A DNA stretch of 64,000 nucleotides from JAXJSP01 sp036310005 (GCA_036310005.1 JAXJSP010000052.1:1-64000); one strand, 5' to 3'. Shown: positions 53,566-61,635, counted from the first letter of the stretch. Made by a program: numbers and translations. Notes: generated from the letters alone by a model not told the origin.

Positions 53566-53612
53566 ATAGTAAAATTGTTCAGCATTTAAAATAATTTACA
53601 GAAGGTGTAAAG

Positions 53613-54431
53613 ATGAATCTATCAAATGATTTATTAGAAATTTTAAAAGAGCTACACACTATTTCGGGATATCACATTAGTTTAAAAGATGTTAATTTTA
53701 AAACTATCGGAAAATACCCACCTAAAAATTCTGACTATTGCAGTTTAATTCAATCAAACATAAATGCGCTTGATGAGTGTATTAAGTGTGATAATAACGC
53801 GCTCAATATTGTATCAAAAACGAATGAAATTCATCTGTACAGATGTCACGCCGGGTTATATGAAGCAGTATCGCCTTTATACTATTTTGACACATTATCC
53901 GGCTATTTGGTAATGGGACAAATGGTTACAAACGAGGATGACTCTATTACAAGGATGGTTAATCAGGGCAAAAAATATATCAGTGATGAACAAGCACTTT
54001 TAAATGCGGCAAAGAACATACCAAGCATTACTATGAAAAAAATATCGGCATTAGCAAATATAATGAATATGTGTGCAAGTTATATAACTTTGTCTAACAG
54101 ACTGAAAATGCCGAGCCACTCTCCCGCAATTGAAGCTGCTAAATACATCGAAGAACATCTTACTGAAAAAATTATGCTCAATGATTTATGTAATAACTGT
54201 TTTTGCAGTAAGACTACTTTATCTATTGAGTTTAAAAAAGTATTCGGAACGACAATTACAAAATATATTAACAAAAAAAGAATGGAACGAGCGGCAAAAA
54301 TTCTTCAAGACTGTCCTAATCTTGCTGTTAATATAGTATCTTCAAAATGTGGAATTGAAGATGCAAACTATTTTTCAAAACTATTTATTAACGAGTACGG
54401 TGTACCGCCTACTAAGTATAAAGGAGCATAA
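53613..54431 (+). CDS. PocR-domain AraC-family regulator
   Basis: A 272-residue regulator. The N-terminal PocR sensory domain (about 5-160) shows the family cysteines in DECIKCDNNAL and YRCHAGLYEAVSPL and the GYLVMGQMV strand; it is thought to bind small hydrocarbon derivatives. The C-terminal AraC DNA-binding domain (about 170-270) has NDLCNNCFCSKTTLSIEFKK and the second HTH ending in FSKLFINEYGVPPTKYKG. Just three bases precede the LUD gene. Effector unknown; nagA diverges from it. Confidence 0.9.
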   Translation: MNLSNDLLEILKELHTISGYHISLKDVNFKTIGKYPPKNSDYCSLIQSNINALDECIKCDNNALNIVSKTNEIHLYRCHAGLYEAVSPLYYFDTLSGYLVMGQMVTNEDDSITRMVNQGKKYISDEQALLNAAKNIPSITMKKISALANIMNMCASYITLSNRLKMPSHSPAIEAAKYIEEHLTEKIMLNDLCNNCFCSKTTLSIEFKKVFGTTITKYINKKRMERAAKILQDCPNLAVNIVSSKCGIEDANYFSKLFINEYGVPPTKYKGA

Positions 54432-54434
54432 AAA

Positions 54435-55037
54435 ATGAACATAAATAAAACTATAAATTCTCTTATAAAAAACAATATTAATGCAAAGTACATTACTTCA
54501 AGAAAAATGTTATTTGATACAATTGATGAGTTCTTGTTTGATAATTGTACAGTTGGTTACGGTGGTTCGGAGACTTTAAATCAACTGAAAATAAAAGAAT
54601 GGTTAAGAGAAAAAAATAATATTAAATTATTTGACCGCGACATATCGGGCAAAAGAATTGAAGATATGAATAACGCACTTACAAGCGATATTTTTCTTAT
54701 GAGCAGTAACGCAATTACCGAAAACGGAGAACTGTATAATGTTGACGGTAACGGTAACAGAGTCGCAGCATTAATTTACGGTCCAAAAAAAGTAATAGTT
54801 ATTTGCGGAGAGAATAAAATTGTTGAAAATCTTGAAAAAGCAGAAGACAGAGTAAGAACAATTGCTGCTCCGTTAAACGCAAAAAGACTCAACAAGAAAA
54901 CACCCTGTACAATCACCGGTAAGTGTGAAGACTGCAAAAGCCCGGACAGAATATGTTCTAATGTTGTAGTTAGCAGGCAACAAATAATTAAAGACAGAAT
55001 CAATGTATTAATCTTAAATGAAAATTTAGGATATTAA
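54435..55037 (+). CDS. LUD-domain protein (LutC/YkgG-related)
   Basis: A 200-residue protein of the LUD (lactate utilisation) superfamily. TVGYGGSETLNQLKIKEWL and DIFLMSSNAITENGELYNVD followed by GNGNRVAALIYGPKKVIVI are the family core. A C-terminal Cys group, TGKCEDCKSPDRICSN, could bind a metal. LutA and LutB partners are absent, so participation in lactate oxidation cannot be assumed. It is translationally coupled to the PocR/AraC regulator, three bases upstream. Confidence 0.88.
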   Translation: MNINKTINSLIKNNINAKYITSRKMLFDTIDEFLFDNCTVGYGGSETLNQLKIKEWLREKNNIKLFDRDISGKRIEDMNNALTSDIFLMSSNAITENGELYNVDGNGNRVAALIYGPKKVIVICGENKIVENLEKAEDRVRTIAAPLNAKRLNKKTPCTITGKCEDCKSPDRICSNVVVSRQQIIKDRINVLILNENLGY

Positions 55038-55048
55038 TAACTAAAATT

Positions 55049-56605
55049 TTAATGTTGCTGTTTTTCCTCGTGATATTCATTTTCGGTGTTTACATTCCAA
55101 ATTTCTGATTTATCTGTATCATTATCGGCAATTTTTTCTGCTGCGATTATGGAAGTAAGCATTGAATGGTCCATATTATTATATCTGTGTTGACCGTTTC
55201 TTCCGACACAAAATAAATTATCAAAAGTATTCAAATAATTCTTGACTTTATCAATTTGATAATAAGTATCAAAATATGCAGGATATGCTTTTTTCACCTT
55301 TTCCCTGTGACTGTCAATTATATCTTTTTTATCAATCAAGCCCATTTTTACTAAATCATTAATTGCAAGTTTAATACATTCGTCATCACTCATTGTCCAA
55401 ATACTGTCTTTTTCGTCACATACATATTCAAGACCGATCCAAACAGTATCATCCGGACACTTAACCATATACGGAGACCAGTTATTAAAAATCTGTATTC
55501 TGACAAATTTTACATCGCTTTCCTGAACATATATCCAACAATCAGGTACAATATCACCGAGTGTTTTAATAACGGTGTTGTTTTTAATATTTAATTTTTT
55601 TAATAAAAGACCTACTGTAACAAAATCGCGGTACGGTAAACCGTTAGAGACTGTTTTGATTTCTTCATCGACATTATCAATACTGTTAATTAAGTCTTTA
55701 ACAGGCATTGAAGATATGAAAATATCCCCACTAATCACTTCATCAGCATTATCGGTTTTGCATACTACACTTTCAATCTTACCGTTTTTTACGTTAATTT
55801 TGCTGACCTTATGCGATAAAAGTATTTTACCGCCGCTTTGAGTAAAAATTTCGGCAAATCTTTCCCATAATTGTCCGGGCCCGAATTTCGGATACCAAAA
55901 CTGTTCAATTAAAGAGGTCTCGGAATTTTTGTTGCTTTTATTACCGATTAATTTATTGAACATATCTTTAATTACAACTTTAACAGAAATGCCTTTAACT
56001 CTTTGCCTTCCCCAGTCAGCTGAAATTTCACTCGGATGTCTTCCCCAGAGTTTTTCAGTATAACTTTCAAAAAACATGCTGTAAAGTTTTTTACCGAATC
56101 TGTTGATATAGAAATTCTCAAGATTTGTTTCTTTCTTTTTAAATATGCAAGCTTTTAAATAACTAAAGCCTGCACAGACAGTAGTTAAAAAGCCCATATT
56201 CTTTATGGTGTCCCATTTAAGCGATATAGGATAATCAAAGAATTTTCCTTTATAATAAATTCTTGAAACTCTTTGTCTTACGAGCATTACATTATCTTGT
56301 GTTTCAGGATCAGGACCGTTTTTACTTAACTCAATTGATTTATCTAATTTTTTATAGTCGTAAGCAGGTTTACCTTGAACAGGCATTACCTCAGACCACA
56401 AATTCATTATTCTGTCGTCTTTTGAAAAAAATCTGTGACCGCCTATATCCATCCTGTTTCCGTTATATTCAACAGTTTTTGAAATACCGCCAAGTTCATT
56501 ACTTTCTTCAAGTAAAACTATATCATAATCATTATTCTGATTAATTAATTCATACGCTGCAGTTAGCCCTGCCGGGCCGCCGCCGATAATTACTATTTTT
56601 TTCAT
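55049..56605 (-). CDS. FAD-dependent oxidoreductase/amine-oxidase-like (UDP-galactopyranose mutase-related fold)
   Basis: A 518-residue flavoprotein. The Rossmann motif [18 protein letters not shown] opens it, then [19 protein letters not shown] and [29 protein letters not shown] and the C-terminal [18 protein letters not shown] site follow. Members occur in polysaccharide clusters and resemble protoporphyrinogen oxidase and UDP-galactopyranose mutase. Start is ATG 56605 with AGGAGAAATA upstream. Substrate is not assignable. A promoter is at 56636-56664. Confidence 0.88.
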   Translation of the reverse strand: MKKIVIIGGGPAGLTAAYELINQNNDYDIVLLEESNELGGISKTVEYNGNRMDIGGHRFFSKDDRIMNLWSEVMPVQGKPAYDYKKLDKSIELSKNGPDPETQDNVMLVRQRVSRIYYKGKFFDYPISLKWDTIKNMGFLTTVCAGFSYLKACIFKKKETNLENFYINRFGKKLYSMFFESYTEKLWGRHPSEISADWGRQRVKGISVKVVIKDMFNKLIGNKSNKNSETSLIEQFWYPKFGPGQLWERFAEIFTQSGGKILLSHKVSKINVKNGKIESVVCKTDNADEVISGDIFISSMPVKDLINSIDNVDEEIKTVSNGLPYRDFVTVGLLLKKLNIKNNTVIKTLGDIVPDCWIYVQESDVKFVRIQIFNNWSPYMVKCPDDTVWIGLEYVCDEKDSIWTMSDDECIKLAINDLVKMGLIDKKDIIDSHREKVKKAYPAYFDTYYQIDKVKNYLNTFDNLFCVGRNGQHRYNNMDHSMLTSIIAAEKIADNDTDKSEIWNVNTENEYHEEKQQH

Positions 56606-56635
56606 TATTTCTCCTGTTGTTTTATAATTGTTTAT

Positions 56636-56664
56636 ATTATACATTTATTATTAAATTATTTCAA
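56636..56664 (-). promoter_or_regulatory. Sigma-A-type promoter of the FAD oxidoreductase gene
   Basis: Minus strand TTGAAA (56664-56659), 17-base spacer, TATAAT (56641-56636). Confidence 0.7.
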
Positions 56665-56724
56665 TTACATATTATAATTATTGATATTAATTATTTACTT
56701 CAAGCACAATTTTACCTTTTTTAG

Positions 56725-56753
56725 TTGATATATAAATAAAATTAGAGTAAAAT
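56725..56753 (+). promoter_or_regulatory. Sigma-A-type promoter of the RING/zinc-ribbon gene
   Basis: TTGATA (56725-56730), 17-base spacer, TAAAAT (56748-56753), followed by AAGGAGG at 56769-56775. Confidence 0.72.
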
Positions 56754-56782
56754 ACTTGTATAGTCAAAAAGGAGGTCGTGTT

Positions 56783-57724
56783 TTGGCCGTCGAAAAGAAA
56801 ACATGCGCGTATTGTCACGCATATTTATTTGATGATGACGATATAGTATATTGCCCTGATTGCGGTGCGCCGCATCATAGAGATTGTTGGTTTGAAATTA
56901 ATCATTGTGCTAATGTAGACAATCACGGAAAAGAAAACATACGCACCAACAAAGAAGTTGAAGAAAGTAAAAGTATTAGGTGTTCATCTTGCGGCACCGA
57001 AAACAGCGAAGACTCATACTTTTGTCAGCATTGTGGTGCATCTTTAAATAATGAGCAATATGATAATACTTATACAAATCAGTATGTAAATGATAAAATA
57101 GACGGAGTTAATTCCTCTACAGTAGCAAGTTATATCAGAGTTAACAGTCAAAAATACGTCAATGATTTTAAAGAAATTGATGCAAAATATAAAAACAACA
57201 AAAAACTTAGTTCCTGTATTAAATGGAATTGGAGCGGCTTTCTGTTCGGTTATTTATGGCTGTTTTACAGAAAATGCCACAAGCCTGCTTGGGTTTTGTT
57301 TTTAATTTCAGTTATCAGCACAATTTTACAAACACCGCTTTTAGCATTAACTTCAAGTGTAATATTTGATATAATCGGTGTACAGACAGATAAAGTTTCT
57401 GCTTCAAACATGTACTTTTCTATTAATGATAACTTAACAGAGATTTATTCTGCGCTAAATGAGGCGATTACGACACCAATTATAATTATGTTTGTTTTTT
57501 CAATTATTATCGCTTTTGCTGTACATCTTATTATCGGACTGTTTGGAGAAAATATTTATAAAAACAATGCGATAAATAAAATAAAAGCAATTGAACAGTC
57601 TGACACAATTGAATCTAAGCAACAAATAATATCTACTTCCGGCGGAGTAAATATATTCATGGTAGTTATTTCTTGGTATTTAATGAATATAATATCGAAT
57701 TATTTAATGTTATTTATGTTATAA
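56783..57724 (+). CDS. RING-finger/zinc-ribbon membrane protein (DUF2628-like)
   Basis: A 313-residue protein. An N-terminal prokaryotic RING-like finger has CAYCHAYLFDDDDIVYCPDC and the HHRDCWFE ligands; a zinc ribbon with CSSCGTENSEDSYFCQHCG follows (about 70-90); after a linker comes NWSGFLFGYLWLFYRKCHKP, the entry to a DUF2628-type membrane region with about four helices. Start is TTG 56783 with AAGGAGG seven bases upstream; an earlier in-frame start would overlap that site. No partner genes. A membrane regulator or scaffold is possible; function is unknown. Confidence 0.85.
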   Translation: MAVEKKTCAYCHAYLFDDDDIVYCPDCGAPHHRDCWFEINHCANVDNHGKENIRTNKEVEESKSIRCSSCGTENSEDSYFCQHCGASLNNEQYDNTYTNQYVNDKIDGVNSSTVASYIRVNSQKYVNDFKEIDAKYKNNKKLSSCIKWNWSGFLFGYLWLFYRKCHKPAWVLFLISVISTILQTPLLALTSSVIFDIIGVQTDKVSASNMYFSINDNLTEIYSALNEAITTPIIIMFVFSIIIAFAVHLIIGLFGENIYKNNAINKIKAIEQSDTIESKQQIISTSGGVNIFMVVISWYLMNIISNYLMLFML

Positions 57725-57747
57725 AAAAGAGCTAAACGCTCTTTTTT
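57723..57747 (+). terminator. Bidirectional terminator between convergent genes
   Basis: A 10-bp stem AAAAAAGAGC (57723-57732 with 57738-57747) has a 5-base loop; it ends both the plus-strand RING gene and the minus-strand MFS gene. Confidence 0.85.
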
Positions 57748-58925
57748 TAATACTTATTTTTACTCTTTAAAGATTTAATTAACATTATAGTTGCGGTAAC
57801 CATAACAACATATAAAATCATATTGAAGTATGGGAAAATATCAGTAGATAATTTTTGTGCAAGAATGCCGAATAACAACGGAACTAACATAATACCGATA
57901 TTGCACGCAGCCATCTGTGAACTGACAATAGACTGAGATGTTTCTTTTGAAAAATTAATCGGGGTTAAGTGTGTTAAATTTGGAAAGACTGTACTGTTAC
58001 CGAAACCGATTAAAAATAATGCAATTGATGCTAATAAAGCAGAATTAGGTAAAAACATTAATACTAAAGCAAAAAAGACAATAGACATTCCGATTTTAAT
58101 TATCTTCCAGCTTGACAAAAATTTTGATATTAACCCGGAAGTAAATCTTCCGCTTGCAATTCCGAGATAATAAAATGTTACTGTTTTTGCAGCAAGATGA
58201 GGAGTCATATCATGTGAATTAACTAAAAAAGTGCTTCCCCAATTTCCGCAAGTAAATTCAATTGCACATGACGTTAAAAAAATCAGCCAAGCCAGTCTGA
58301 CATCTCTCATTTTGGCCATTTGTTTAAAAGAAAGAGTTATCGGTTTTATATCTTCTCCTGCGAGTGTGTATTGCGTTTTTACCTTGTTCCACAAAGGTAA
58401 AGAAAACACAGCGATTAATGTTATAAAAATTTGAATATAAAAAGCTGTTTTATAACCGTTTCGCCAGTTATTATTATTTGCTAATGCAAGTGACATTAAA
58501 TAAGGACTTGCAGTTACACCTAAACCGTAAAAACAATGCAAAAAATTCATGTGAGTGGCACGATAATGTAATGCAACATAATTATTCAGCGCAGAATCAA
58601 TCGCACCGGCGCCTATGCCTAAAGGGACGCTGAACAAACACATATATAACAAGTTGCCTGATAAAGAAAAACCAAGCAAAGCAATTGCAGTAAGCATTGT
58701 GCTGACAACAGTTATAGGACCTGTACCGAATTTATTAATTAACCTCGCACTAAAAAAACTTGAAGCAAAAGTGCCGAAAGATATAACGAATGTAATTAAC
58801 ACACCTGAGTCCATAGGTATATTAAACTCTTGATAAATTGCAGGCCAAGCAGCGCCAAACAGCGAATCAGGTATGCCAAGCCCGATAAAAGCAATATATA
58901 TTATGAAAATTAAAATAGTTGCCAT
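57747..58925 (-). CDS. MFS sugar-type permease
   Basis: A 392-residue, 12-helix major facilitator. FIGLGIPDSLFGAAWPAIYQ opens it, followed by GAIDSALNNYVALHY and MNFLHCFYGLGVTASPYLMS; this layout resembles the FucP/GlcP group of sugar:proton symporters. The second half has FYLGIASGRFTSGLIS. Substrate unknown. Single gene with its own promoter and terminator. Confidence 0.9.
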   Translation of the reverse strand: MATILIFIIYIAFIGLGIPDSLFGAAWPAIYQEFNIPMDSGVLITFVISFGTFASSFFSARLINKFGTGPITVVSTMLTAIALLGFSLSGNLLYMCLFSVPLGIGAGAIDSALNNYVALHYRATHMNFLHCFYGLGVTASPYLMSLALANNNNWRNGYKTAFYIQIFITLIAVFSLPLWNKVKTQYTLAGEDIKPITLSFKQMAKMRDVRLAWLIFLTSCAIEFTCGNWGSTFLVNSHDMTPHLAAKTVTFYYLGIASGRFTSGLISKFLSSWKIIKIGMSIVFFALVLMFLPNSALLASIALFLIGFGNSTVFPNLTHLTPINFSKETSQSIVSSQMAACNIGIMLVPLLFGILAQKLSTDIFPYFNMILYVVMVTATIMLIKSLKSKNKY

Positions 58926-58955
58926 TATATTCCCCCATAACTATAAAACAATTTT

Positions 58956-58984
58956 ATAATATATCATATAAATTTAAAAAGCAA
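58956..58984 (-). promoter_or_regulatory. Sigma-A-type promoter of the MFS gene
   Basis: Minus strand TTGCTT (58984-58979), 17-base spacer, TATTAT (58961-58956). Confidence 0.6.
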
Positions 58985-59004
58985 GTTGTTTATAATAATA
59001 TATC

Positions 59005-59033
59005 TTGACAGTTACAAAATAATTTGATATAAT
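59005..59033 (+). promoter_or_regulatory. Consensus sigma-A promoter of tRNA-Ser
   Basis: TTGACA (59005-59010), 17-base spacer, TATAAT (59028-59033): a perfect consensus, as expected for a tRNA gene. Confidence 0.9.
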
Positions 59034-59061
59034 CACATTTGTCAATTAATTAAATAGTTTT

Positions 59062-59151
59062 GCAGAAATACCCAAGTGGTGAAGGGGCTCCCCTGCTAAG
59101 GGAGTAGGTCGGGAAACCGGCGCGAGGGTTCAAATCCCTCTTTCTGCGCCA
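59062..59151 (+). tRNA. tRNA-Ser(GCU)
   Basis: Acceptor arm GCAGAAA (59062-59068) pairs with TTTCTGC (59141-59147); the anticodon stem CTCCC/GGGAG encloses loop CTGCTAA with anticodon GCT at 59095-59097. The long variable arm and 90-base length are those of a class II tRNA-Ser; it reads AGC/AGU. GCCA is encoded at the 3' end. It stands alone, with its own promoter and terminator. Confidence 0.97.
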
Positions 59152-59183
59152 AAACGCCTCGTTCTTTTGAACGAGGTGTTTTT
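59152..59183 (+). terminator. Terminator of tRNA-Ser
   Basis: A long stem (59152-59164 with 59169-59181, one G-U pair) containing CGCCTCGTTC/GAACGAGGTG has a 4-base loop and is followed by TTTTTAT. It could also serve the convergent anti-sigma gene, though the opposite T-tract is weak. Confidence 0.85.
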
Positions 59184-59229
59184 ATCCGTTTTAGTGTGGA
59201 GTTGATTTTAAAATCAATCAACTTATAAA

Positions 59230-60033
59230 TTAATCATTTTTACATTGACCGCCCTTACCGTTTTGACCTTTTTTGTATTGGCCACCTTGGTTTTGGCCAT
59301 TAGTATTGCATTCATTTCCGGTTTTTATACTTCCCGGAGAGTCAGATTCATCCGCACCGCTTTGACATTCTCTGATACGGTTACGAATCTGAGCCATTGT
59401 CATATCCCGACAATCTTCAGGTGTGACATTAGCATCATATTTGGACAGTTCCAAATAAGCACAATATTTACCCAGAGATAACCCGTTTTCGTGAGCAGTC
59501 TCAACTAGTGAAGTGTCTGCTTTATAACTTTCGCCGTTATTATTTCGACATCCGGCACAATTAGAGATGCCTAAAAGTAATTTTTCTTCCTGTTCTTCGT
59601 TGTCAGAGGCTGCAGTAAAAGTAAGCGTATTATCATTTTTCAAATACGGTTGCATAGCATCGCTATCAATGATAACATCTATAGCATCGGTGTATGACAT
59701 TCCTTTAACGGACAGAGTAGATAAAATTGCCGAACCGTCATCATTGTAGGCTTTGGCAGTAATTACCTTGTCCCAGCGGTTCAATGTAAGTTCAATTGAA
59801 GGGTTAACATCAATACTGATATAAGAAACGGGAGTATTAGAAACAGTATGATAGGCGACAACACCAATCAACAGTACAAGCACTGTTAAAACTGCTACAC
59901 TCATACATTTAATATAAGAAGAAACAGGTCTATGATGTCGATGTCGGTATTCGTGTAAAAATTCCTTTGTAGATGCCTTTAATGAATCATCAGCTTGAAT
60001 TGATTCAAAAGCATCTTGAATTGGGTTAGCCAT
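59230..60033 (-). CDS. RsgI-like anti-sigma factor with self-cleavage motif
   Basis: A 267-residue single-pass protein: cytoplasmic N-terminus (1-43), membrane helix (about 44-61) and an extracellular RsgI-type domain. PVSYISIDVNPSIELTLNRW contains the Asn77-Pro78 bond that RsgI proteins cleave autoproteolytically. A Cys/His-containing helical region follows (NGLSLGKYCAYLELSKYDAN with PEDCRDM), then a Gly/Gln/Asn/Lys-rich tail. Start is ATG 60033, eight bases after GGGAGG; it overlaps the sigma gene by 8 bp, the usual arrangement for a sigma/anti-sigma pair. The N-terminus lacks a classical zinc anti-sigma motif. Confidence 0.85.
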   Translation of the reverse strand: MANPIQDAFESIQADDSLKASTKEFLHEYRHRHHRPVSSYIKCMSVAVLTVLVLLIGVVAYHTVSNTPVSYISIDVNPSIELTLNRWDKVITAKAYNDDGSAILSTLSVKGMSYTDAIDVIIDSDAMQPYLKNDNTLTFTAASDNEEQEEKLLLGISNCAGCRNNNGESYKADTSLVETAHENGLSLGKYCAYLELSKYDANVTPEDCRDMTMAQIRNRIRECQSGADESDSPGSIKTGNECNTNGQNQGGQYKKGQNGKGGQCKND

Positions 60034-60508
60034 CAAACTCACCTCCCAGTAATTTCTTTAACATTGAACGACCTCTTGAAAGTAATGAATATACAGTGCC
60101 TTCCCTTGATTTTAAAATATCCGCGATTTCAGCTGCAGAATAAGATTCATAATAATGCAGATAAATAACATCTCTGTATTTTTCTGGTAACGAAAGTACA
60201 GCCTGAAGGACAGCGGATTGTTCATTGGTATCTTCGGCCGCAAGTTTTATCACTTCATCAAGCGGCACGGTATTCCGACGGAACATATTTTTAAAAAAAT
60301 CATTACAAGCATTAATACTTACACGGATAAACCAGGCTTTTTCATGCTCAGCACTTTCAAAAGTTCCGTTGTAGAGCATATATTTAAGAAATACATTCTG
60401 AAAGATATCCTCAGTATCAGTATCATTTTTTAAGTGGCAAAAACAAATGCGGCGCACAAGATCCGCATAAGTGTCGACTGCATAATTTACTTCGCTTTCG
60501 CTCCGCAT
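60026..60508 (-). CDS. ECF-type RNA polymerase sigma factor
   Basis: A 160-residue sigma-70 family member with only regions 2 and 4. Region 2 has NDTDTEDIFQNVFLKYM and EKAWFIRVSINACNDFFKN; region 4 has LPEKYRDVIYLHYYESYSAA and EGTVYSLLSRGRSMLKKLL. Start is ATG 60508 with GGGGGG six bases upstream; an earlier in-frame ATG at 60526 overlaps that site. It lies between the secreted repeat protein and the anti-sigma gene. It probably drives its own operon through the ECF-like promoter at 60992-61020. Confidence 0.92.
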   Translation of the reverse strand: MRSESEVNYAVDTYADLVRRICFCHLKNDTDTEDIFQNVFLKYMLYNGTFESAEHEKAWFIRVSINACNDFFKNMFRRNTVPLDEVIKLAAEDTNEQSAVLQAVLSLPEKYRDVIYLHYYESYSAAEIADILKSREGTVYSLLSRGRSMLKKLLGGEFDG

Positions 60509-60547
60509 TTGATTCCCCCCAATCAAAGAATTATCAGTCTCCGGTTT

Positions 60548-60946
60548 TTATCGGCAATTCTTTCCGCGACAGTATGCCTTATTAACATTTCCACCTTTTC
60601 CGCAATTACCGTTACCTTGGATTTCGCGGTTATCACAAACACCGTCGTTATCGTTGTCAACGAAATTATTTCTGTTTCCGTTTCCAAAATTACTGTTATT
60701 AACACGATTATCACATACGCCATCATTGTCATTGTCAATGTAGTTTATACCGCCAACATTACCGACGTTGTTGTTTTTACGGTTGTCGCAGATTCCGTAA
60801 TTATCGTTATCGACAAATTGAATGGTTCTTACATTTTCTTGATAATTTTCGTTTATAATTTTAGTTTGTGCAGATGCACCGGATAATTGGGTTAAACCCA
60901 GGGTTAAAGCAAGTGCTACACCTGTAGCGGTAGTAATTAAATTCAT
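60548..60946 (-). CDS. Secreted protein with three DNDNDG calcium-type repeats
   Basis: A 132-residue protein with a signal peptide (about 1-26, cleavage near GASA-QT) and three 13-residue repeats FVDNDNYGICDNR (44-56), YIDNDNDGVCDNR (69-81) and FVDNDNDGVCDNR (95-107), spaced 25-26 residues apart by Asn/Gly-rich linkers. The D-x-D-x-D-G-x-x-D pattern is that of calcium loops such as thrombospondin type 3 or dockerin, here each with a Cys. The tail is Gly/Lys/Cys-rich. ATG 60946 follows GGAGGAATT. It is the first gene of the sigma/anti-sigma operon, so it may be the extracellular signal or target; this is inference. Confidence 0.85.
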   Translation of the reverse strand: MNLITTATGVALALTLGLTQLSGASAQTKIINENYQENVRTIQFVDNDNYGICDNRKNNNVGNVGGINYIDNDNDGVCDNRVNNSNFGNGNRNNFVDNDNDGVCDNREIQGNGNCGKGGNVNKAYCRGKNCR

Positions 60947-60991
60947 AATAAATTCCTCCATTTGTTGTTTTTATTTGGCTCTTGCATACCT

Positions 60992-61020
60992 AATACGATT
61001 CAACAATTAAAAACCTTGCA
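60992..61020 (-). promoter_or_regulatory. ECF-like promoter of the repeat-protein/sigma/anti-sigma operon
   Basis: Minus strand TGCAAG (61020-61015), 17 bases, CGTATT (60997-60992). The CGTA -10 core and TG-AA -35 resemble ECF sigma promoters rather than the TATAAT type used by the neighbours, suggesting autoregulation. Confidence 0.5.
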
Positions 61021-61081
61021 AAAATGAAGAAATTTTTTGTATTTTTTTATATTATATCAGTGGTCTATAGTTTTAGCAAGA

Positions 61082-61097
61082 CATATACCTGTATATG
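61082..61097. promoter_or_regulatory. Palindromic operator candidate
   Basis: CATATAC-CT-GTATATG, a perfect 7-bp inverted repeat (61082-61088 with 61091-61097), lies just upstream of the -35 at 61101 of the DUF3795 gene. Confidence 0.4.
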
Positions 61098-61100
61098 ATG

Positions 61101-61129
61101 TTGAAGGATATAAAATTATATGATATAAT
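61101..61129 (+). promoter_or_regulatory. Sigma-A-type promoter of the DUF3795 gene
   Basis: TTGAAG (61101-61106), 17-base spacer, TATAAT (61124-61129). Confidence 0.72.
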
Positions 61130-61164
61130 TTTAATAATAAATAAAAATTTACGGGGTGTTAAAA

Positions 61165-61617
61165 ATGAAGGGTATTTGCGGTGCAGATTGCAATAATTGC
61201 GGGTATGGTAAAAGCAACAATTGTAAAGGATGTTCTACCACATTGGGTTGTCCATTTGGAAAACAATGCTTTATTTACAGGTACATAACAACAGGCGGCG
61301 AAGAAAATTATAAATTACTGAAAAAACAATTAATTGATGAATTAAATTCACTTGATATCCCCGGTATGCCAAATATTGATGAATTATATCCGATGAACGG
61401 AAGTTATGTCAATTTAGCATATCCGATGCCAAATAATAAACAAATTAAACTTCTTAATGATAATAACATTTATCTTTGCAATCAGGTCAAATGTGAATTT
61501 AATGATGGCGAATTAGTAAAGTGTTTTGGCTTAGTTGCAGATATGAATTTCTTGCTTGTAAGTGAATATGGTGCAAATTGCACCGAGCCTGAAATCATTA
61601 TTTATAAGAAAAGATAG
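61165..61617 (+). CDS. DUF3795-type Cys-rich protein
   Basis: A 150-residue soluble protein. The N-terminus GICGADCNNCGYGKSNNCKG followed by CSTTLGCPFGKQC has eight cysteines in a zinc-finger-like DUF3795 pattern; the rest is an alpha/beta domain with two later cysteines. ATG 61165 is preferred over a GTG three codons upstream because GGGGTG is well spaced for it. It has its own promoter and a palindrome upstream. Function unknown. Confidence 0.87.
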   Translation: MKGICGADCNNCGYGKSNNCKGCSTTLGCPFGKQCFIYRYITTGGEENYKLLKKQLIDELNSLDIPGMPNIDELYPMNGSYVNLAYPMPNNKQIKLLNDNNIYLCNQVKCEFNDGELVKCFGLVADMNFLLVSEYGANCTEPEIIIYKKR

Positions 61618-61635
61618 TTAATATATTTAATAAAA

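Noticed and set aside
59200..59223. Inverted repeat AGTTGATT/AATCAACT as anti-sigma gene terminator
   Set aside because: AT-rich 8-bp stem with no T-run on the minus strand; too weak to call.
60434..60886. 150-codon open frame on the plus strand
   Set aside because: It is a mirror of the Asn/Asp-rich repeat gene and the sigma gene; the Ile/Val-rich translation is the expected shadow of GAT/AAC-type codons.
59062..60960. Attachment site duplicated from the tRNA-Ser 3' end
   Set aside because: No second copy of the tRNA end and no integrase is visible in the window.
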